From assembly GCA_017421045.1 (NCBI GenBank), contig JAFQMC010000013.1:1-64000 (forward strand): a stretch of DNA of 64,000 nt, written 5' to 3'. The notes under the pieces were generated by a model, which worked only from the letters and a program-made list of their open reading frames with translations, ran no database searches and was not told the DNA's origin. Positions within the stretch are counted from its first letter, which is position 1; the number at the start of each line of letters is the position of its first letter. The stretch comes from Clostridia bacterium (lineage in GTDB: Bacteria > Bacillota > Clostridia > Oscillospirales > Acutalibacteraceae). The translations under genes and the position numbers were made by a program. This document shows positions 1-9,212 of this stretch, one piece after another.

Positions 1-28
1 ACAAATTGGAATTGGATTGACTCATCAC

Positions 29-784
29 TTATTTTTTCGCAACCACAATAGGCTGGTAGAAGCCTGTTGTTTCGGGTAACATCCATACCACTTCGCTGCA
101 TCCGTTTGCCATAAGCAAGTCTGTCATTTCCTGTCTGCGGGTGGCTCTGTATTCACATTCAAATTTGCCCACTTGCAGGGTGTCCTCATCATCAACAATA
201 TACTGGATTAGCCGATAGTTATCACCTTCCCATGTCCAGGTTTGGAAAGAAACTCGCTGTCCTTTTTCGGTTTTGTGAATATAAGGAGGGGAATAAGGCG
301 GCTTATCCATAAGCAGAGCATCATAATCCCGAATACTGGCAACAAACATACCACCATCCTTAATCTGATTTACGATACTTTTGATGGCATATGCCAAATC
401 ATTACTGGTAAGCATATGCGGTAGAGCATTGTCCATCGCAATAACAATGTCAAACTGTTCAGAGAAGGTATCTGACAAAGCGCAGAAGTCGGCGTGTTCA
501 AAGGAAACACTTACATTGTTCTTCTTGGCTCGTTCTTTGGCTTCAGCGATTTCACCATCACTAATATCCGAACCTGTTACTTTGTAGCCGATGGCAGCAA
601 GGCCGATTGCCTGCGTTCCGATTCCACAGGCACAATCCAGAATATGTGCAGATTTGTCAAAGCCATTGTCCACAAAAAGTCTGTCCAGAATGGCTGCTTG
701 TTCCTGTGTGGTAGCTTGCCAATCAAGAAACAGTTTGTCATACTGGGATGCCAGATTATCGTAAAAAGTCTGGGTGATACTCAT
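29..784 (-). CDS. Class I SAM-dependent methyltransferase
   Basis: The 251-residue protein has the class I methyltransferase layout. Motif I for S-adenosylmethionine binding is ILDCACGIGTQ near residues 48-58, an acidic end of beta 2 follows in GYKVTGSDIS, and motif IV-like FDIVIAMDNALPH is near residues 110-122. It is soluble, with no signal peptide. The ATG at 784 is preceded by GAGGAG at good spacing. It starts only 42 bp after the histidine kinase stop and no terminator separates them, so it is probably the last gene of the ABC/two-component transcript. The substrate is unknown. The N-terminal FYDNLASQYDKLF resembles small-molecule N-methyltransferases of the glycine/sarcosine type, but a substrate cannot be called from this. 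The family is secure; the role in a peptide-response operon is inference from position only. Confidence 0.85.
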   Translation of the reverse strand: MSITQTFYDNLASQYDKLFLDWQATTQEQAAILDRLFVDNGFDKSAHILDCACGIGTQAIGLAAIGYKVTGSDISDGEIAEAKERAKKNNVSVSFEHADFCALSDTFSEQFDIVIAMDNALPHMLTSNDLAYAIKSIVNQIKDGGMFVASIRDYDALLMDKPPYSPPYIHKTEKGQRVSFQTWTWEGDNYRLIQYIVDDEDTLQVGKFECEYRATRRQEMTDLLMANGCSEVVWMLPETTGFYQPIVVAKK

Positions 785-826
785 ATCATGTTCTCCTCGT
801 CAAATTCAAGTTTATCAAATCAAATT

Positions 827-2044
827 TTACTTCTTTTTACATACTACCGAAACGCACATAAAGTCATTTTCAATTTCTGCGAAAACATCTCCGCCCATAG
901 CTCTTGTTAACTGACGGCAGATGTAAAGTCCAAGTCCGTTGCCGGTCTTTGAGCCGACGTTTGAGCCTCTGTAAAAGCTGTCAAAGATATGAGCAAGCTC
1001 GCTTTCGTCTAAAGTACAACCGCTGTTTTTAACGGTTATTATTCGGCAGTCCTCTTCATCGGAAAAGCTTATGCTTATACTATTTCCGTCGCCGTACTTA
1101 ATGGCGTTTTCCATAATATTCTGCAGTACCTCAACGAGCCTGTCAGGGTCGCCGTTTATAATACAGTCGCTAAAGTGAGCAACTGAAAAATCAGTGTTTT
1201 CGAGCTTATCGCTGTAATAGGATTTTATGCTGTTTATAACCTCGGACAAATAAAACTCGCCGTTTTTGATATCAAAGGCAATGATATCCTCGGTTTCGCT
1301 GTGCATAATTTCCGACACCAGCTTTTCGATTTCATCCGCCTTTGTGTTTATGCTTTCATATACCTCAAGCTGTTTTTGAGGCTCTTTGTAAATCCCGCTG
1401 GAGAGAGCTTTTGAGTAGAGCTTTATAGCAGAAAGGGGCGTTTTTATATCGTGAGAAAGTGACAAAAGCATTGTCTTTTTCTCTTTTTTAAGCTCAAGCT
1501 CGGTTTTTCTCGACTCCTCAAGCTTTTCTCTGAGCATATCAAGCCCCCACAAAAATTTGCCGAAGAATCGGTTTTTACTCTCTTTAAGAGGTATAGTCAG
1601 ATTTCCTTTAGAAAGCTCGTAAGGAAGATTTGTAATTTCAGAAAAAGGCTTTATGACATTATGACGGATATAAAAAAGCACAGCAATTACAAAAAGTGAA
1701 AACACACACAAAGCAATGTTTATATAAAGCATTCCGCCCTTGCTTTCGGTTTGCTCGAAATACTCAATGCGGTAAAGAGTGCCGTCAATTTCTCTGATTA
1801 CATATTCGTTGTCAGATATAAAAAAATCTTCATCTCTGCTTTGCTTATATACACCTGAAATCGTGCTGTATTTATCTTCATCTGGGATCTTGCCCGATTC
1901 TTCAATCTCACGGACAACTCGGTTAATTTCTACATTTAAAACGCTTGCCTCGTCTTTTGAAAGCCTTGGGATGACATTAACAACAGTAAATACAAAAATA
2001 ATAACCACAATAGCTATGGCTATGACTTTATTAAAGCTTTTCAT
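827..2044 (-). CDS. Sensor histidine kinase (module 1)
   Basis: A 405-residue membrane histidine kinase. One membrane helix lies near residues 7-26, an extracytoplasmic loop of about 80 residues follows, and a second helix lies near 107-125. A HAMP-like linker leads to the dimerisation helix with phospho-acceptor His198 in SLSHDIKTPLSA. The ATPase domain shows the N box (MENAIKYG), a G box (SGCTLD, weak) and a second G box (GNGLGLYICRQL). It phosphorylates the regulator encoded immediately upstream (stop at 2046, kinase ATG at 2044, GGAGG site inside the regulator's 3' end), so the two are translationally linked. With the ABC transporter and the DUF4097-like lipoprotein upstream, it probably senses a peptide or envelope stress. 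The signal is not visible in the sequence. Confidence 0.92.
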   Translation of the reverse strand: MKSFNKVIAIAIVVIIFVFTVVNVIPRLSKDEASVLNVEINRVVREIEESGKIPDEDKYSTISGVYKQSRDEDFFISDNEYVIREIDGTLYRIEYFEQTESKGGMLYINIALCVFSLFVIAVLFYIRHNVIKPFSEITNLPYELSKGNLTIPLKESKNRFFGKFLWGLDMLREKLEESRKTELELKKEKKTMLLSLSHDIKTPLSAIKLYSKALSSGIYKEPQKQLEVYESINTKADEIEKLVSEIMHSETEDIIAFDIKNGEFYLSEVINSIKSYYSDKLENTDFSVAHFSDCIINGDPDRLVEVLQNIMENAIKYGDGNSISISFSDEEDCRIITVKNSGCTLDESELAHIFDSFYRGSNVGSKTGNGLGLYICRQLTRAMGGDVFAEIENDFMCVSVVCKKK

Positions 2045-2045
2045 C

Positions 2046-2708
2046 TTAATCCTCCCAGCGGTAGCCCTTACCCCATACAGTTATGATATGGGCAGGATTT
2101 TTGGGGTCAGATTCAATCTTTTCTCTAAGCCATTTTATATGTACAGTCAGGGTCTGTGCTTCCGATTCGCTGTCGATACCCCAGATTGAGTTAAAAAGCC
2201 TATCCTTTGTCATAGTCTGACCCTTGTTTTCGATGAGCATTTTTAAAAGTTCAAATTCCTTTGCGGTCATATCAATAGCTTTGTCGCCTTTTGTGACACT
2301 TTGGGTTACAAGGTTCAATGTAAAGTCACCCTCGGTTAACTTGTCCTCGGCAAATCTGCGTTTGAAAATACCCTTGATTTTAGCCACGAGAATGTCAATA
2401 TCATAGGGCTTTTCTATATAATCGTCAGCGCCTAAGATAAGACCGTTTAGTTTATCTTCTTTGCTGACTCTTGCTGTAAGCATAAGGATAGGCGTGTTGC
2501 CTATACTTCGGATTTTTTCGCAAACCGCAAAGCCGTCCATACCCGGCAAGTTAATATCAAGCAGGACAAGCCTTGCCCCGTACTTTTCATACAGGGACAA
2601 GGCTCTTTCTCCGTTTTCTGCGGTGCTGACTGTGTAGCCCTCAGCTCTTAAAAAATCCGTGAGAAGTGTTAAAAGTTCTTTGTTGTCTTCAACGATAAGT
2701 ATATCCAT
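2046..2708 (-). CDS. OmpR/PhoB-family response regulator (module 1)
   Basis: The start is placed at MDILIVEDN (ATG at 2706-2708). A longer reading frame to 2771 would add 21 unlike residues inside the ABC gene. The protein is then 220 residues: a receiver domain with acidic pair ED (residues 7-8), phospho-acceptor Asp51 in LLDINLPGMDG and Lys in IEKPYD, then a winged-helix DNA-binding domain (TAKEFELLKMLIENKGQTMTK, ending KGYRWED). It starts 2 bp after the ABC ATPase stop, so the operon order is permease, ATPase, regulator, kinase. The likely targets are the two promoters at 5852-5885 and 6743-6776. Both carry TTTAA repeats spaced 11 bp apart, the usual footprint for this family; the assignment itself is inference. 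Confidence 0.92.
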   Translation of the reverse strand: MDILIVEDNKELLTLLTDFLRAEGYTVSTAENGERALSLYEKYGARLVLLDINLPGMDGFAVCEKIRSIGNTPILMLTARVSKEDKLNGLILGADDYIEKPYDIDILVAKIKGIFKRRFAEDKLTEGDFTLNLVTQSVTKGDKAIDMTAKEFELLKMLIENKGQTMTKDRLFNSIWGIDSESEAQTLTVHIKWLREKIESDPKNPAHIITVWGKGYRWED

Positions 2709-2709
2709 A

Positions 2710-3468
2710 TTAAAAACCCATTTCCATAAGCCAATTATTGAGTGCACGCTCTCTGTCTCTGAGTGTTGCATTTACATCAACATTATACTCGCCCTTGATA
2801 TTACCGTCAACGATGAAGAGAACTCTACTGCATTTTGCAGCAACCTTTGCGTCGTGAGTAACAAGCATAATTGTTGTGCCCTCTCGGTTTAACTTTGAAA
2901 TCTCCTCCATAACCTCATCGGATGATGTGCGGTTCAAAGCGCCCGTTGGCTCGTCGGCAAAGATAACAGCAGGATTGTTAATCATACTTCTGCAGATACA
3001 AGCTCGCTGGAGCTGACCGCCTGAAACCTCGTTGATGTCGTTGTTTGCGATGTCTTCAATACCCAGCTTTTTCATAAGCTTAAGTGCACGCTCTGTGATT
3101 TCGGCTCTGCTCTCCTTGGTCTTAGTGGACTTTACAGCAGGAAGGATGATATTATCAAGAACAGTGAGGTTCTTGAGCATATACATCTGCTGGAAAATAA
3201 AACCCATATCGTCAAGGCGAAGCTTTGCAAGGTCGTTGTCGTTAAGCTTTTCGATGTTTTTTCCACAGAACTCAACCTCGCCTGCAGTCATTCTGTCCAT
3301 ACCTGAAACGGTATAGAGCAGTGTGGACTTACCTGAGCCTGAGGGCCCCATAATAGCCACCATTTCGCCCTCGTTCACCTTGAAGTTTACGTTCTTAAGT
3401 ACGTTGTTCTGTCTTTTGTTTGTAATATATGTTTTACAAAGGTCTTTTACGTTAAGTACTGTGTTCAT
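2710..3468 (-). CDS. ABC transporter ATP-binding protein (module 1)
   Basis: This 252-residue ATPase belongs to the MacB/LolD/FtsE type. The Walker A motif GPSGSGKST is at residues 41-49, the Q loop is FIFQQMYML, the signature is VSGGQLQRA, Walker B is VIFADEPTG and the switch His is in MLVTHD. It pairs with the FtsX-type permease that ends 20 bp upstream and powers export, extraction or mechanotransmission of a substrate at the membrane. AGGAG sits correctly before ATG 3468. A C-terminal extension of about 30 residues after the switch region, ending NNWLMEMGF, is common in these ATPases. The operon with a histidine kinase suggests resistance to or sensing of a peptide. Confidence 0.93.
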   Translation of the reverse strand: MNTVLNVKDLCKTYITNKRQNNVLKNVNFKVNEGEMVAIMGPSGSGKSTLLYTVSGMDRMTAGEVEFCGKNIEKLNDNDLAKLRLDDMGFIFQQMYMLKNLTVLDNIILPAVKSTKTKESRAEITERALKLMKKLGIEDIANNDINEVSGGQLQRACICRSMINNPAVIFADEPTGALNRTSSDEVMEEISKLNREGTTIMLVTHDAKVAAKCSRVLFIVDGNIKGEYNVDVNATLRDRERALNNWLMEMGF

Positions 3469-3487
3469 AATAATTCTCCTTACTTGA

Positions 3488-5809
3488 TTACTCTATATTG
3501 GAAGCGTCTGATGACTTGATCGTGTTTGTATAAATGGAAGTGAAAAATGCTGAGATAATTGTAACTGCTACAAGGATAGCAGGATAAATTAAAAAGATTT
3601 CCAAAGGTACGATTTCATAGCCTACACCTGAAACTGCACCCATCATTTCGAAAATGGGGTCGATTGCAAGATGAGTTGCAGGCAGGCACAAAGCCGCGGC
3701 AACAAGAGAAGCAATTAAAGCTACCATTGCAAAACGCAGGGTGTGGTGCCAGATTATGGACTTGTTTGAAAATCCTATGGCTTTCAATATGGCGATTTCT
3801 GCTTTCTCACTTGAGATAAAGGAACGCTCCATTAAAACCGCAACCAGAACAACAATAAAAAGTACAATAACAAGTGTAAGATTCTTTACGGCTTCCATAG
3901 TTTCGGCCGCACCTAAGGTATCTCTTGCCATCTCCACAGAGTTTTTTACATCCTCTTCGCCAAAAATGCCTCTGAGGATTTCGATTCTCTCGTTAAGCTC
4001 ATCATTTGTTAGTTCCTCATCAAAATCAATCTGATAACCTAAAGAAGATGTAGACTCAAAAGATGACACATCAAAATCCTGATGTAATCTGTTAACCTTT
4101 CCCATCATATTCATAGTCTGATGTAAAGCAGTTACCATACAAATCATCTCTTCGCCGTTAACAACCAGAGTGATTTCGTCGCCGATACCGATACTAAATT
4201 CTTCAGCGGTTACATAGGAAATTGAAATTTCATTTTCGTTTTCGGGTGCAACACCCTCGCCGTAAACATAATCAGCGGCGTTTGTGTCTGCACTGTGCTG
4301 GAAAGAAAGGGTTGTTTTTTCGTCCCCGATTATTGCACCAAAGCTATAAACCTTTTCCTCACGCACTGTGCCGGGCATATCATTTTCGGCAAGGATCTCT
4401 TCAATCTCTTCCATACTTTTAGGCTCGGAAAGGATGTATGCGTCACTTGCTATACAACCGATAAGTGTAAGAGTATTTTCACTTTTTAAGGTATTTGCTG
4501 TGTTTGCAAGAACCATTACAAGCATAATAAGGATAGCAAAAACCGCAGTAATTACTGAATATTTCTTAGGTGCACTTACAATGTCGTTAGCAGCAAGGAA
4601 AGTGGTTGATGAGAGCTTGCTCTTAGAAAGATGCATAAGGCTCTTTTTTCTGAAACGCTCACCGGTCTGGCCATTTCTTACTGCGTCAATGGGTGTTAGC
4701 TTTTTAATCTTACTTGTACTGTTCCAACAGAAGAACATAGTAAGACCAACCACTAAAAGTGTACCAAGCAATCCTACTATGATGCTGTTCTCGCTTTCAA
4801 GATACATTGATTCGCTTACGGACTTAAGCATCATATACGAGAAAGGAACGCTGAGCACAAAGCCTAACGCTGAGCCTATAACCGTAATTGCAAAATACTT
4901 AATGAGATAAAGGATGCGGATAGAACTGTTTTTCATACCAATAGCTTTCATAACACCGATTTCACGGAACTCTTCGGCAATGGTAAAGCCTATGGTGTGT
5001 TTAAGCACTACAAAGGAAACAATAATAAGGAACACACCTACAACCAAAAGCAACGCCGCAACAATCATATCCAGAAGGTAGGTGTTTTTCATTGTAGCCG
5101 CAGTTTCGTTCAAGGTAACTCCTTTGAATTCACCGATAGTTGCCTTGACTGCTGATACATCCGTTGTATCTATGTAATAGATATTACCCGAACGCTCTTT
5201 TGCCGATTCATCCTTATTCAAATGCTGAAAGTCTTCATCATTCATAATGAATCTGCAGTTTCCAAGAAAGTTTGAACCAAGGAAAGCATCCTTTGCCTTA
5301 CCCATATATTTAAGTTCAACCTTGCTTTCACCTACGGTAACGGTTAGCTTATCGCCAATTTCAACATTATTGCTTGAAGCAAAACTGCTTGTTACATAAA
5401 CCGTGCCTTTTTCTACCTCTTTAATTACTTCATTTTTCTGATTGAAAATATTAAGCTGAGCGTCATCAACAGAGCAATAGAGAGGCGAGTTACCTGCAGT
5501 TGCCTTTTTTTCTTCGTCAAAGGCAATGTCCGAACTATTGCCTAACAAAAGAGGTTCCTTGCGACAATCGCTTACACTGTCAAGTTCCTTTACGGCTTTC
5601 TGAAGCCCTGTATCTTCTGTTGACATTTCAATAACGAAAAAGTCTGACATACCTGCTTTTTCAAAGAAGAAATCAAGACCACTTGTAACCGCTATAATGT
5701 TATTTACACTGCTTGCCATAAACATAGCAGAGAGCATAACAAATATAAGCAGAATTACATTCATTGTTTTCTTACGTTTTAAGTCGCGTTTAAGAATGTT
5801 TAAATACAT
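3488..5809 (-). CDS. FtsX-type ABC transporter permease (module 1)
   Basis: The start is set at MYLNILKRDLKRKKT (ATG 5807-5809), which has AAAAGGAG eight bases upstream; the longer frame to 5851 lacks this support and overlaps the promoter. The 773-residue protein has the duplicated FtsX architecture. A membrane helix near the N-terminus is followed by an extracytoplasmic domain, three helices (including the FtsX-like GFTIAEEFREIGVMKAIGM stretch), then a second helix, a second external domain, and three final helices with EIAILKAIGFSNKSI. That gives about eight membrane segments, unlike the ten of BceB proteins. It works with the ATPase at 2710-3468. Its promoter carries the same regulatory element as the lipoprotein promoter upstream. 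Confidence 0.9.
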   Translation of the reverse strand: MYLNILKRDLKRKKTMNVILLIFVMLSAMFMASSVNNIIAVTSGLDFFFEKAGMSDFFVIEMSTEDTGLQKAVKELDSVSDCRKEPLLLGNSSDIAFDEEKKATAGNSPLYCSVDDAQLNIFNQKNEVIKEVEKGTVYVTSSFASSNNVEIGDKLTVTVGESKVELKYMGKAKDAFLGSNFLGNCRFIMNDEDFQHLNKDESAKERSGNIYYIDTTDVSAVKATIGEFKGVTLNETAATMKNTYLLDMIVAALLLVVGVFLIIVSFVVLKHTIGFTIAEEFREIGVMKAIGMKNSSIRILYLIKYFAITVIGSALGFVLSVPFSYMMLKSVSESMYLESENSIIVGLLGTLLVVGLTMFFCWNSTSKIKKLTPIDAVRNGQTGERFRKKSLMHLSKSKLSSTTFLAANDIVSAPKKYSVITAVFAILIMLVMVLANTANTLKSENTLTLIGCIASDAYILSEPKSMEEIEEILAENDMPGTVREEKVYSFGAIIGDEKTTLSFQHSADTNAADYVYGEGVAPENENEISISYVTAEEFSIGIGDEITLVVNGEEMICMVTALHQTMNMMGKVNRLHQDFDVSSFESTSSLGYQIDFDEELTNDELNERIEILRGIFGEEDVKNSVEMARDTLGAAETMEAVKNLTLVIVLFIVVLVAVLMERSFISSEKAEIAILKAIGFSNKSIIWHHTLRFAMVALIASLVAAALCLPATHLAIDPIFEMMGAVSGVGYEIVPLEIFLIYPAILVAVTIISAFFTSIYTNTIKSSDASNIE

Positions 5810-5851
5810 TTGTGTGACTCCTTTTCTGTTTGTTTTTATCTTACAGGTCAC

Positions 5852-5885
5852 ATTATAAATCGTAAATTATTAAATAATCCTTAAA
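5852..5885 (-). promoter_or_regulatory. Regulated promoter of the module 1 ABC/two-component operon
   Basis: On the minus strand a TATAAT -10 box (5852-5857) is preceded by 5 nt and then a 23-bp AT-rich element (5863-5885). The element contains TTTAA twice with an 11-bp period. There is no recognisable TTGACA -35. The same 23 bases and the same 5-nt gap recur at 6743-6776. This layout is typical of promoters activated by PhoB/OmpR-type regulators whose site replaces the -35. Confidence 0.72.
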
Positions 5886-5936
5886 TATTATAAAGTACCA
5901 AATGAAAAATTACCAGCATATAAACCGCAGGATTTG

Positions 5937-6689
5937 TTATTCCTGAAATGTTATATTGGTCGAACCCACACCGCCTTTGATTCTCACATGGCTTTCGCCG
6001 TTTGTGCTGTTAGCAAAAAAAGCAGAGTTTGCATCGTCAACTGTAATTTTGCCGACACCGCTTGTAATATCAAGGTTGTAATCGTCTCTACTACCAATTA
6101 AAGTTAAATCAGATTCTCCCACACCGAATTTAAGCTCGCTTTCGCCAAGGAGCTTTGCTGTCATATTAAGCTCGCCCACACCTAAATCAAGTGTAAGATT
6201 GTTAAGGTTTCCGTCTTTAACGAAGATTTCACCCGCACCACCCTTTATGTTAACATTTTCAGAGGCTTCAAGATACTCAAACTCTACTCTTCCTGCTCCT
6301 GTTTTTAGCTCCAAAGCATTTGCTGAAAAAGACTCGGCAGTTAATTTGCTTGCTCCTGTCTTAATGCTTGCATTTTCAAAAGTCATATCATCAGGTATAC
6401 ACAGCCTAAGAAATGCACTGTTATAATTACGGGCGAATTTTGTTTTCTCCACAATCTTAAGAACTCCGTCTTCCTCAGAAACTGAAAGATTTTTCAGATT
6501 GCTCTCAACAGAAAACTCCTCTCCCTGTTCTATAACAAAATCAGCGGCGTTAATATCAATATCCAAAGAACAAATATCTTTTGTTATGTCGTAGGTTTTT
6601 GTGTCATTCATAACAACACTCTGACTCGCACATCCTGCCAATGCAACCAAAGACAAAATTACCAATGCAATTAAAAAATACTTTTCCAT
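5937..6689 (-). CDS. DUF4097-like putative lipoprotein
   Basis: A 250-residue exported protein with a lipoprotein signal peptide: MEKYFL, a hydrophobic core, then the lipobox LAGC with Cys20 as the predicted lipidated residue. The rest is a repetitive beta-rich pattern with recurring GAG/GVG turns (KTGAGRVEFEYL, KGGAGEIFVKDG, LGVGELNMTA, FGVGESDLTL, SGVGKITVDD, GGVGSTNITF). These look like parallel beta-helix rungs, as in the DUF4097 (putative adhesin) family. Such proteins are often encoded beside FtsX-type ABC and two-component genes, and it may buffer or sense envelope stress; the exact role is unknown. It has its own promoter at 6743-6776, identical in regulatory element to the permease promoter. 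AGGAG precedes ATG 6689. Confidence 0.8.
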   Translation of the reverse strand: MEKYFLIALVILSLVALAGCASQSVVMNDTKTYDITKDICSLDIDINAADFVIEQGEEFSVESNLKNLSVSEEDGVLKIVEKTKFARNYNSAFLRLCIPDDMTFENASIKTGASKLTAESFSANALELKTGAGRVEFEYLEASENVNIKGGAGEIFVKDGNLNNLTLDLGVGELNMTAKLLGESELKFGVGESDLTLIGSRDDYNLDITSGVGKITVDDANSAFFANSTNGESHVRIKGGVGSTNITFQE

Positions 6690-6742
6690 AAAGATACACT
6701 CCTAAAATTGAATTTTTTAGCTGAACTTTCTTCATTGACTGC

Positions 6743-6776
6743 ATTATATAGCTTAAATTATTAAATAATCCTTAAA
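6743..6776 (-). promoter_or_regulatory. Regulated promoter of the DUF4097-like lipoprotein
   Basis: TATAAT (6743-6748), a 5-nt gap, then a 23-bp element (6754-6776) that matches 5863-5885 base for base. The element holds TTTAA twice at 11-bp phase. The conserved distance to the -10 argues for one regulator acting on both promoters, most simply the module 1 response regulator. Confidence 0.72.
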
Positions 6777-7213
6777 TCTTATGGAAGATACAAACTTTTC
6801 AGTATATCGGAATTATTATGTTTTTGTTTCACTTTGATGTTTGCAACAAACATCAAAGGCTGATGTTTTCCATTATGGACTACATCAGCCTTTAGTTTAT
6901 CTAAATATTATTTCGTTATTAACTACTTCCCTTGCTCGATTTTGGAGGTTGTTCATCTGTTGAATCCAGAGTATAGGATTTTCATAAATGTATCATAATC
7001 TTATCTCTACTTTGCTTTACTCTTATATCCATATACAAACCCCTTTTCTCCAACAATCGTCTGAATTGAATATACAGCGCCGTACTTTCAGAGGTAATAT
7101 AGTACAGATATTACTCACATTGTACTTCGAGCGTACTAAAAAGTCGCCATAATAAAATATAAAACAATCGCAAACGGACACCCTTAACCCAAAAAGAGCA
7201 GGGTTTAGAGAGA
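6777..7213. other. Gene-free stretch with two overlapping hairpins
   Basis: Apart from hairpins at 6833-6857 (11-bp stem, 3-nt loop) and 6855-6893 (12-bp stem), I see no gene here. A 42-codon open stretch on the minus strand around 6988-7116 has no start codon or ribosome binding site and may be decayed coding DNA. Nothing else is supported. Confidence 0.45.
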
Positions 7214-7252
7214 TATAAAAAAGATAACCCCTCTGTTTTTAACAGAGGGGTT
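7213..7252 (-). terminator. Rho-independent terminator of the 589-residue dockerin gene
   Basis: A perfect 12-bp stem, AACCCCTCTGTT (7226-7237) with its complement at 7241-7252 and a TTT loop, is followed on the minus strand by ATCTTTTTTAT. It lies about 30 bp past the stop. The stem sequence recurs after other dockerin genes. Confidence 0.88.
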
Positions 7253-7279
7253 AATCAGTCTAATAAAACTTAATTTATA

Positions 7280-9049
7280 TTACGCGATGGGTTCGCCTAT
7301 GGGGAAACCAGTTTCAATCCCTGCAATATGCTTCTGAATCGCAGTTGCATCTTTGATATTTACAACGTCTGAATCGTCAACATCTGCCAAAATACATCCT
7401 TCATCGGTAAGAGTGATAAGACCTGCAATGTGTTTCTGAATTAAAGTTGCATCCTTGATATTTACCTTGCCATCTTCATTTGCATCACCGAGCAACCCTA
7501 ATACAACAGGATCTGTTGTGTCGGTGGGTTTATCCTCACCACCTGTGGAAGGCTCTGTAGTATCTGTGGGATTACTTGGATTTGTACTATCTCCCGGGAT
7601 AGTAAAATCCATAGTAAAGCCTGCAACTTTTTCAGAAGAATATGCAAGTAACACCTCTGCGGGCTTACTGTTTATTCTCGCATCTACATTGAGACAGCCT
7701 TCCTTGTCCGTATTCATATAAAAACCGTCATTCGCTTTAAGCCACATCTCAACCTGATATGTGCGCCCTGCCTCAAATGTGTCTGTTTCCTTGAGCAGAA
7801 CACGCTCTCCGTCGGTTATGTCATACCAATACATATTGTTGACAACACAGCCTGCTGTTTGATTCTTAAAAGCTATTTCCGCGTAATGACCCGCTACAGG
7901 CTCATCAACCTCAACTGACAGATTCATGATGCGTATGGGAGTCCAGACATCTACGACATAACGCACAAACCCCGTATCTATCTGATTTTCCTCGGGATCA
8001 AGAAGGAAAAGCTCCTGGTAGATATAATATCTTCCCGGAATAGTTGCCACATCTTTAAGATTCACGCTGTCTCCCGAATTGGCAGAGTAAACTATTTCTC
8101 CGTCACACCGGATATATGTGGTACCGTAAGCTGTGTAACCTGCAAGCGCCATACTTCTGGGCAAATCCTTTATTTCAAACGCAAACGGAATGTCCATCGA
8201 ATCAGTGTCCAGGTACGCATCGCCTAAATTAACATTAGGGTTTGTAGCATACGGAATTCTCCACTCAAAGTCCAGAATTCCGTCAGGAACAGTTCCTTTA
8301 TAAGCTACTGTGTAAACACGGTCTGCATAATAAGCAGTTGTTCCGTCGTCCCTCTTTTCAGAATACACTTTGCAAATAATGCCATCCACACTACAATCAG
8401 AATTTTCATTGAAAGTATATCCCTCTGCAGGGTCAAGATAGAATCTGCATTTATACTTACCTTCAACGTAAACATCAGTACTCTCCATCAAAGGCGCAGA
8501 TGAGTCATTTATTGGTCCATACCACACCATCCTATCCAAGTCGTATTGTTCACTCTGAATATCATCGGTTCTGTATTTGGGGACGCATCCGAAAGCAGGA
8601 GCATCCACACCTACAACGTATGCTCTGCTGATTACCTTAGGGTCAAGGAATGTAAAATGGAAAAGCTGACTATAAGTAGAACCGCCGTCATAGGTAATCT
8701 TGCAACGGAACTCAAGAGTGTCAAGTTGTCCTGATGCCAGAATCTTAAAATGGTTTGTTTTTGTTCCGATGTAATACTCGTTATCATCAAGATCTACAGG
8801 GGCAAGTGCACTGTCATAATAACCTGCCTGCCATTGATAAGTTACATTGGTGGCTCCTGTAACCTTAAGTACAATCTCGCCGTAGCCTCCCATATACGGA
8901 TTGAGCTTTACGGATTCAACCGAAATCACAGGTTTTGAAGAAGCTGACTGTGCTATATCAACTTCCTTTGCAAAAGCTGTGACCGGTAAAGAGTAAAACA
9001 CACTACATACCATAATAACAGCGAGCAACAATGATATTACTTTTTTCAT
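7280..9049 (-). CDS. Secreted dockerin protein with Ig-like modules
   Basis: The 589-residue protein has a Sec signal peptide (MKKVISLLLAVIMVCSVFYS, probably cleaved after AFA), a beta-rich middle and a C-terminal type I dockerin at residues 519-589. Both dockerin halves show calcium-loop spacing (DANEDGKVNIKD; DVDDSDVVNIKD), each followed by an ATxIQKHIAG helix. A Thr/Pro linker (DTTEPSTGGEDKPTDTTDP) precedes the dockerin. The segment from about residue 385 to 490, with MYWYDITDGERVLL, FEAGRTYQVEMWL and CLNVDARINS, is a copy of a module also found in the proteins at 29013 and 31044. No catalytic motif was found. The ATG has GGAGGCG upstream, and a good sigma-A-like promoter lies at 9082-9110. 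Confidence 0.85.
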   Translation of the reverse strand: MKKVISLLLAVIMVCSVFYSLPVTAFAKEVDIAQSASSKPVISVESVKLNPYMGGYGEIVLKVTGATNVTYQWQAGYYDSALAPVDLDDNEYYIGTKTNHFKILASGQLDTLEFRCKITYDGGSTYSQLFHFTFLDPKVISRAYVVGVDAPAFGCVPKYRTDDIQSEQYDLDRMVWYGPINDSSAPLMESTDVYVEGKYKCRFYLDPAEGYTFNENSDCSVDGIICKVYSEKRDDGTTAYYADRVYTVAYKGTVPDGILDFEWRIPYATNPNVNLGDAYLDTDSMDIPFAFEIKDLPRSMALAGYTAYGTTYIRCDGEIVYSANSGDSVNLKDVATIPGRYYIYQELFLLDPEENQIDTGFVRYVVDVWTPIRIMNLSVEVDEPVAGHYAEIAFKNQTAGCVVNNMYWYDITDGERVLLKETDTFEAGRTYQVEMWLKANDGFYMNTDKEGCLNVDARINSKPAEVLLAYSSEKVAGFTMDFTIPGDSTNPSNPTDTTEPSTGGEDKPTDTTDPVVLGLLGDANEDGKVNIKDATLIQKHIAGLITLTDEGCILADVDDSDVVNIKDATAIQKHIAGIETGFPIGEPIA

Positions 9050-9081
9050 AAAATCGCCTCCAAATTACTTTTCTTATACTG

Positions 9082-9110
9082 ATTATACTCTATCAAAGCC
9101 CATTTGTAAA
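9082..9110 (-). promoter_or_regulatory. Sigma-A-type promoter of the 589-residue dockerin gene
   Basis: On the minus strand, TTTACA (9105-9110), a 17-nt spacer and TATAAT (9082-9087). It lies about 30 bp upstream of the ATG at 9049. Confidence 0.7.
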
Positions 9111-9212
9111 CAAGGCTTTTTAGTTGCTAGACTGATGATTCCTGGGCAATTATTCTCCGCTCTTTCCTGAGCACACGATTATATAAAGGCAACTCCATTT
9201 GGATTTTAAATA

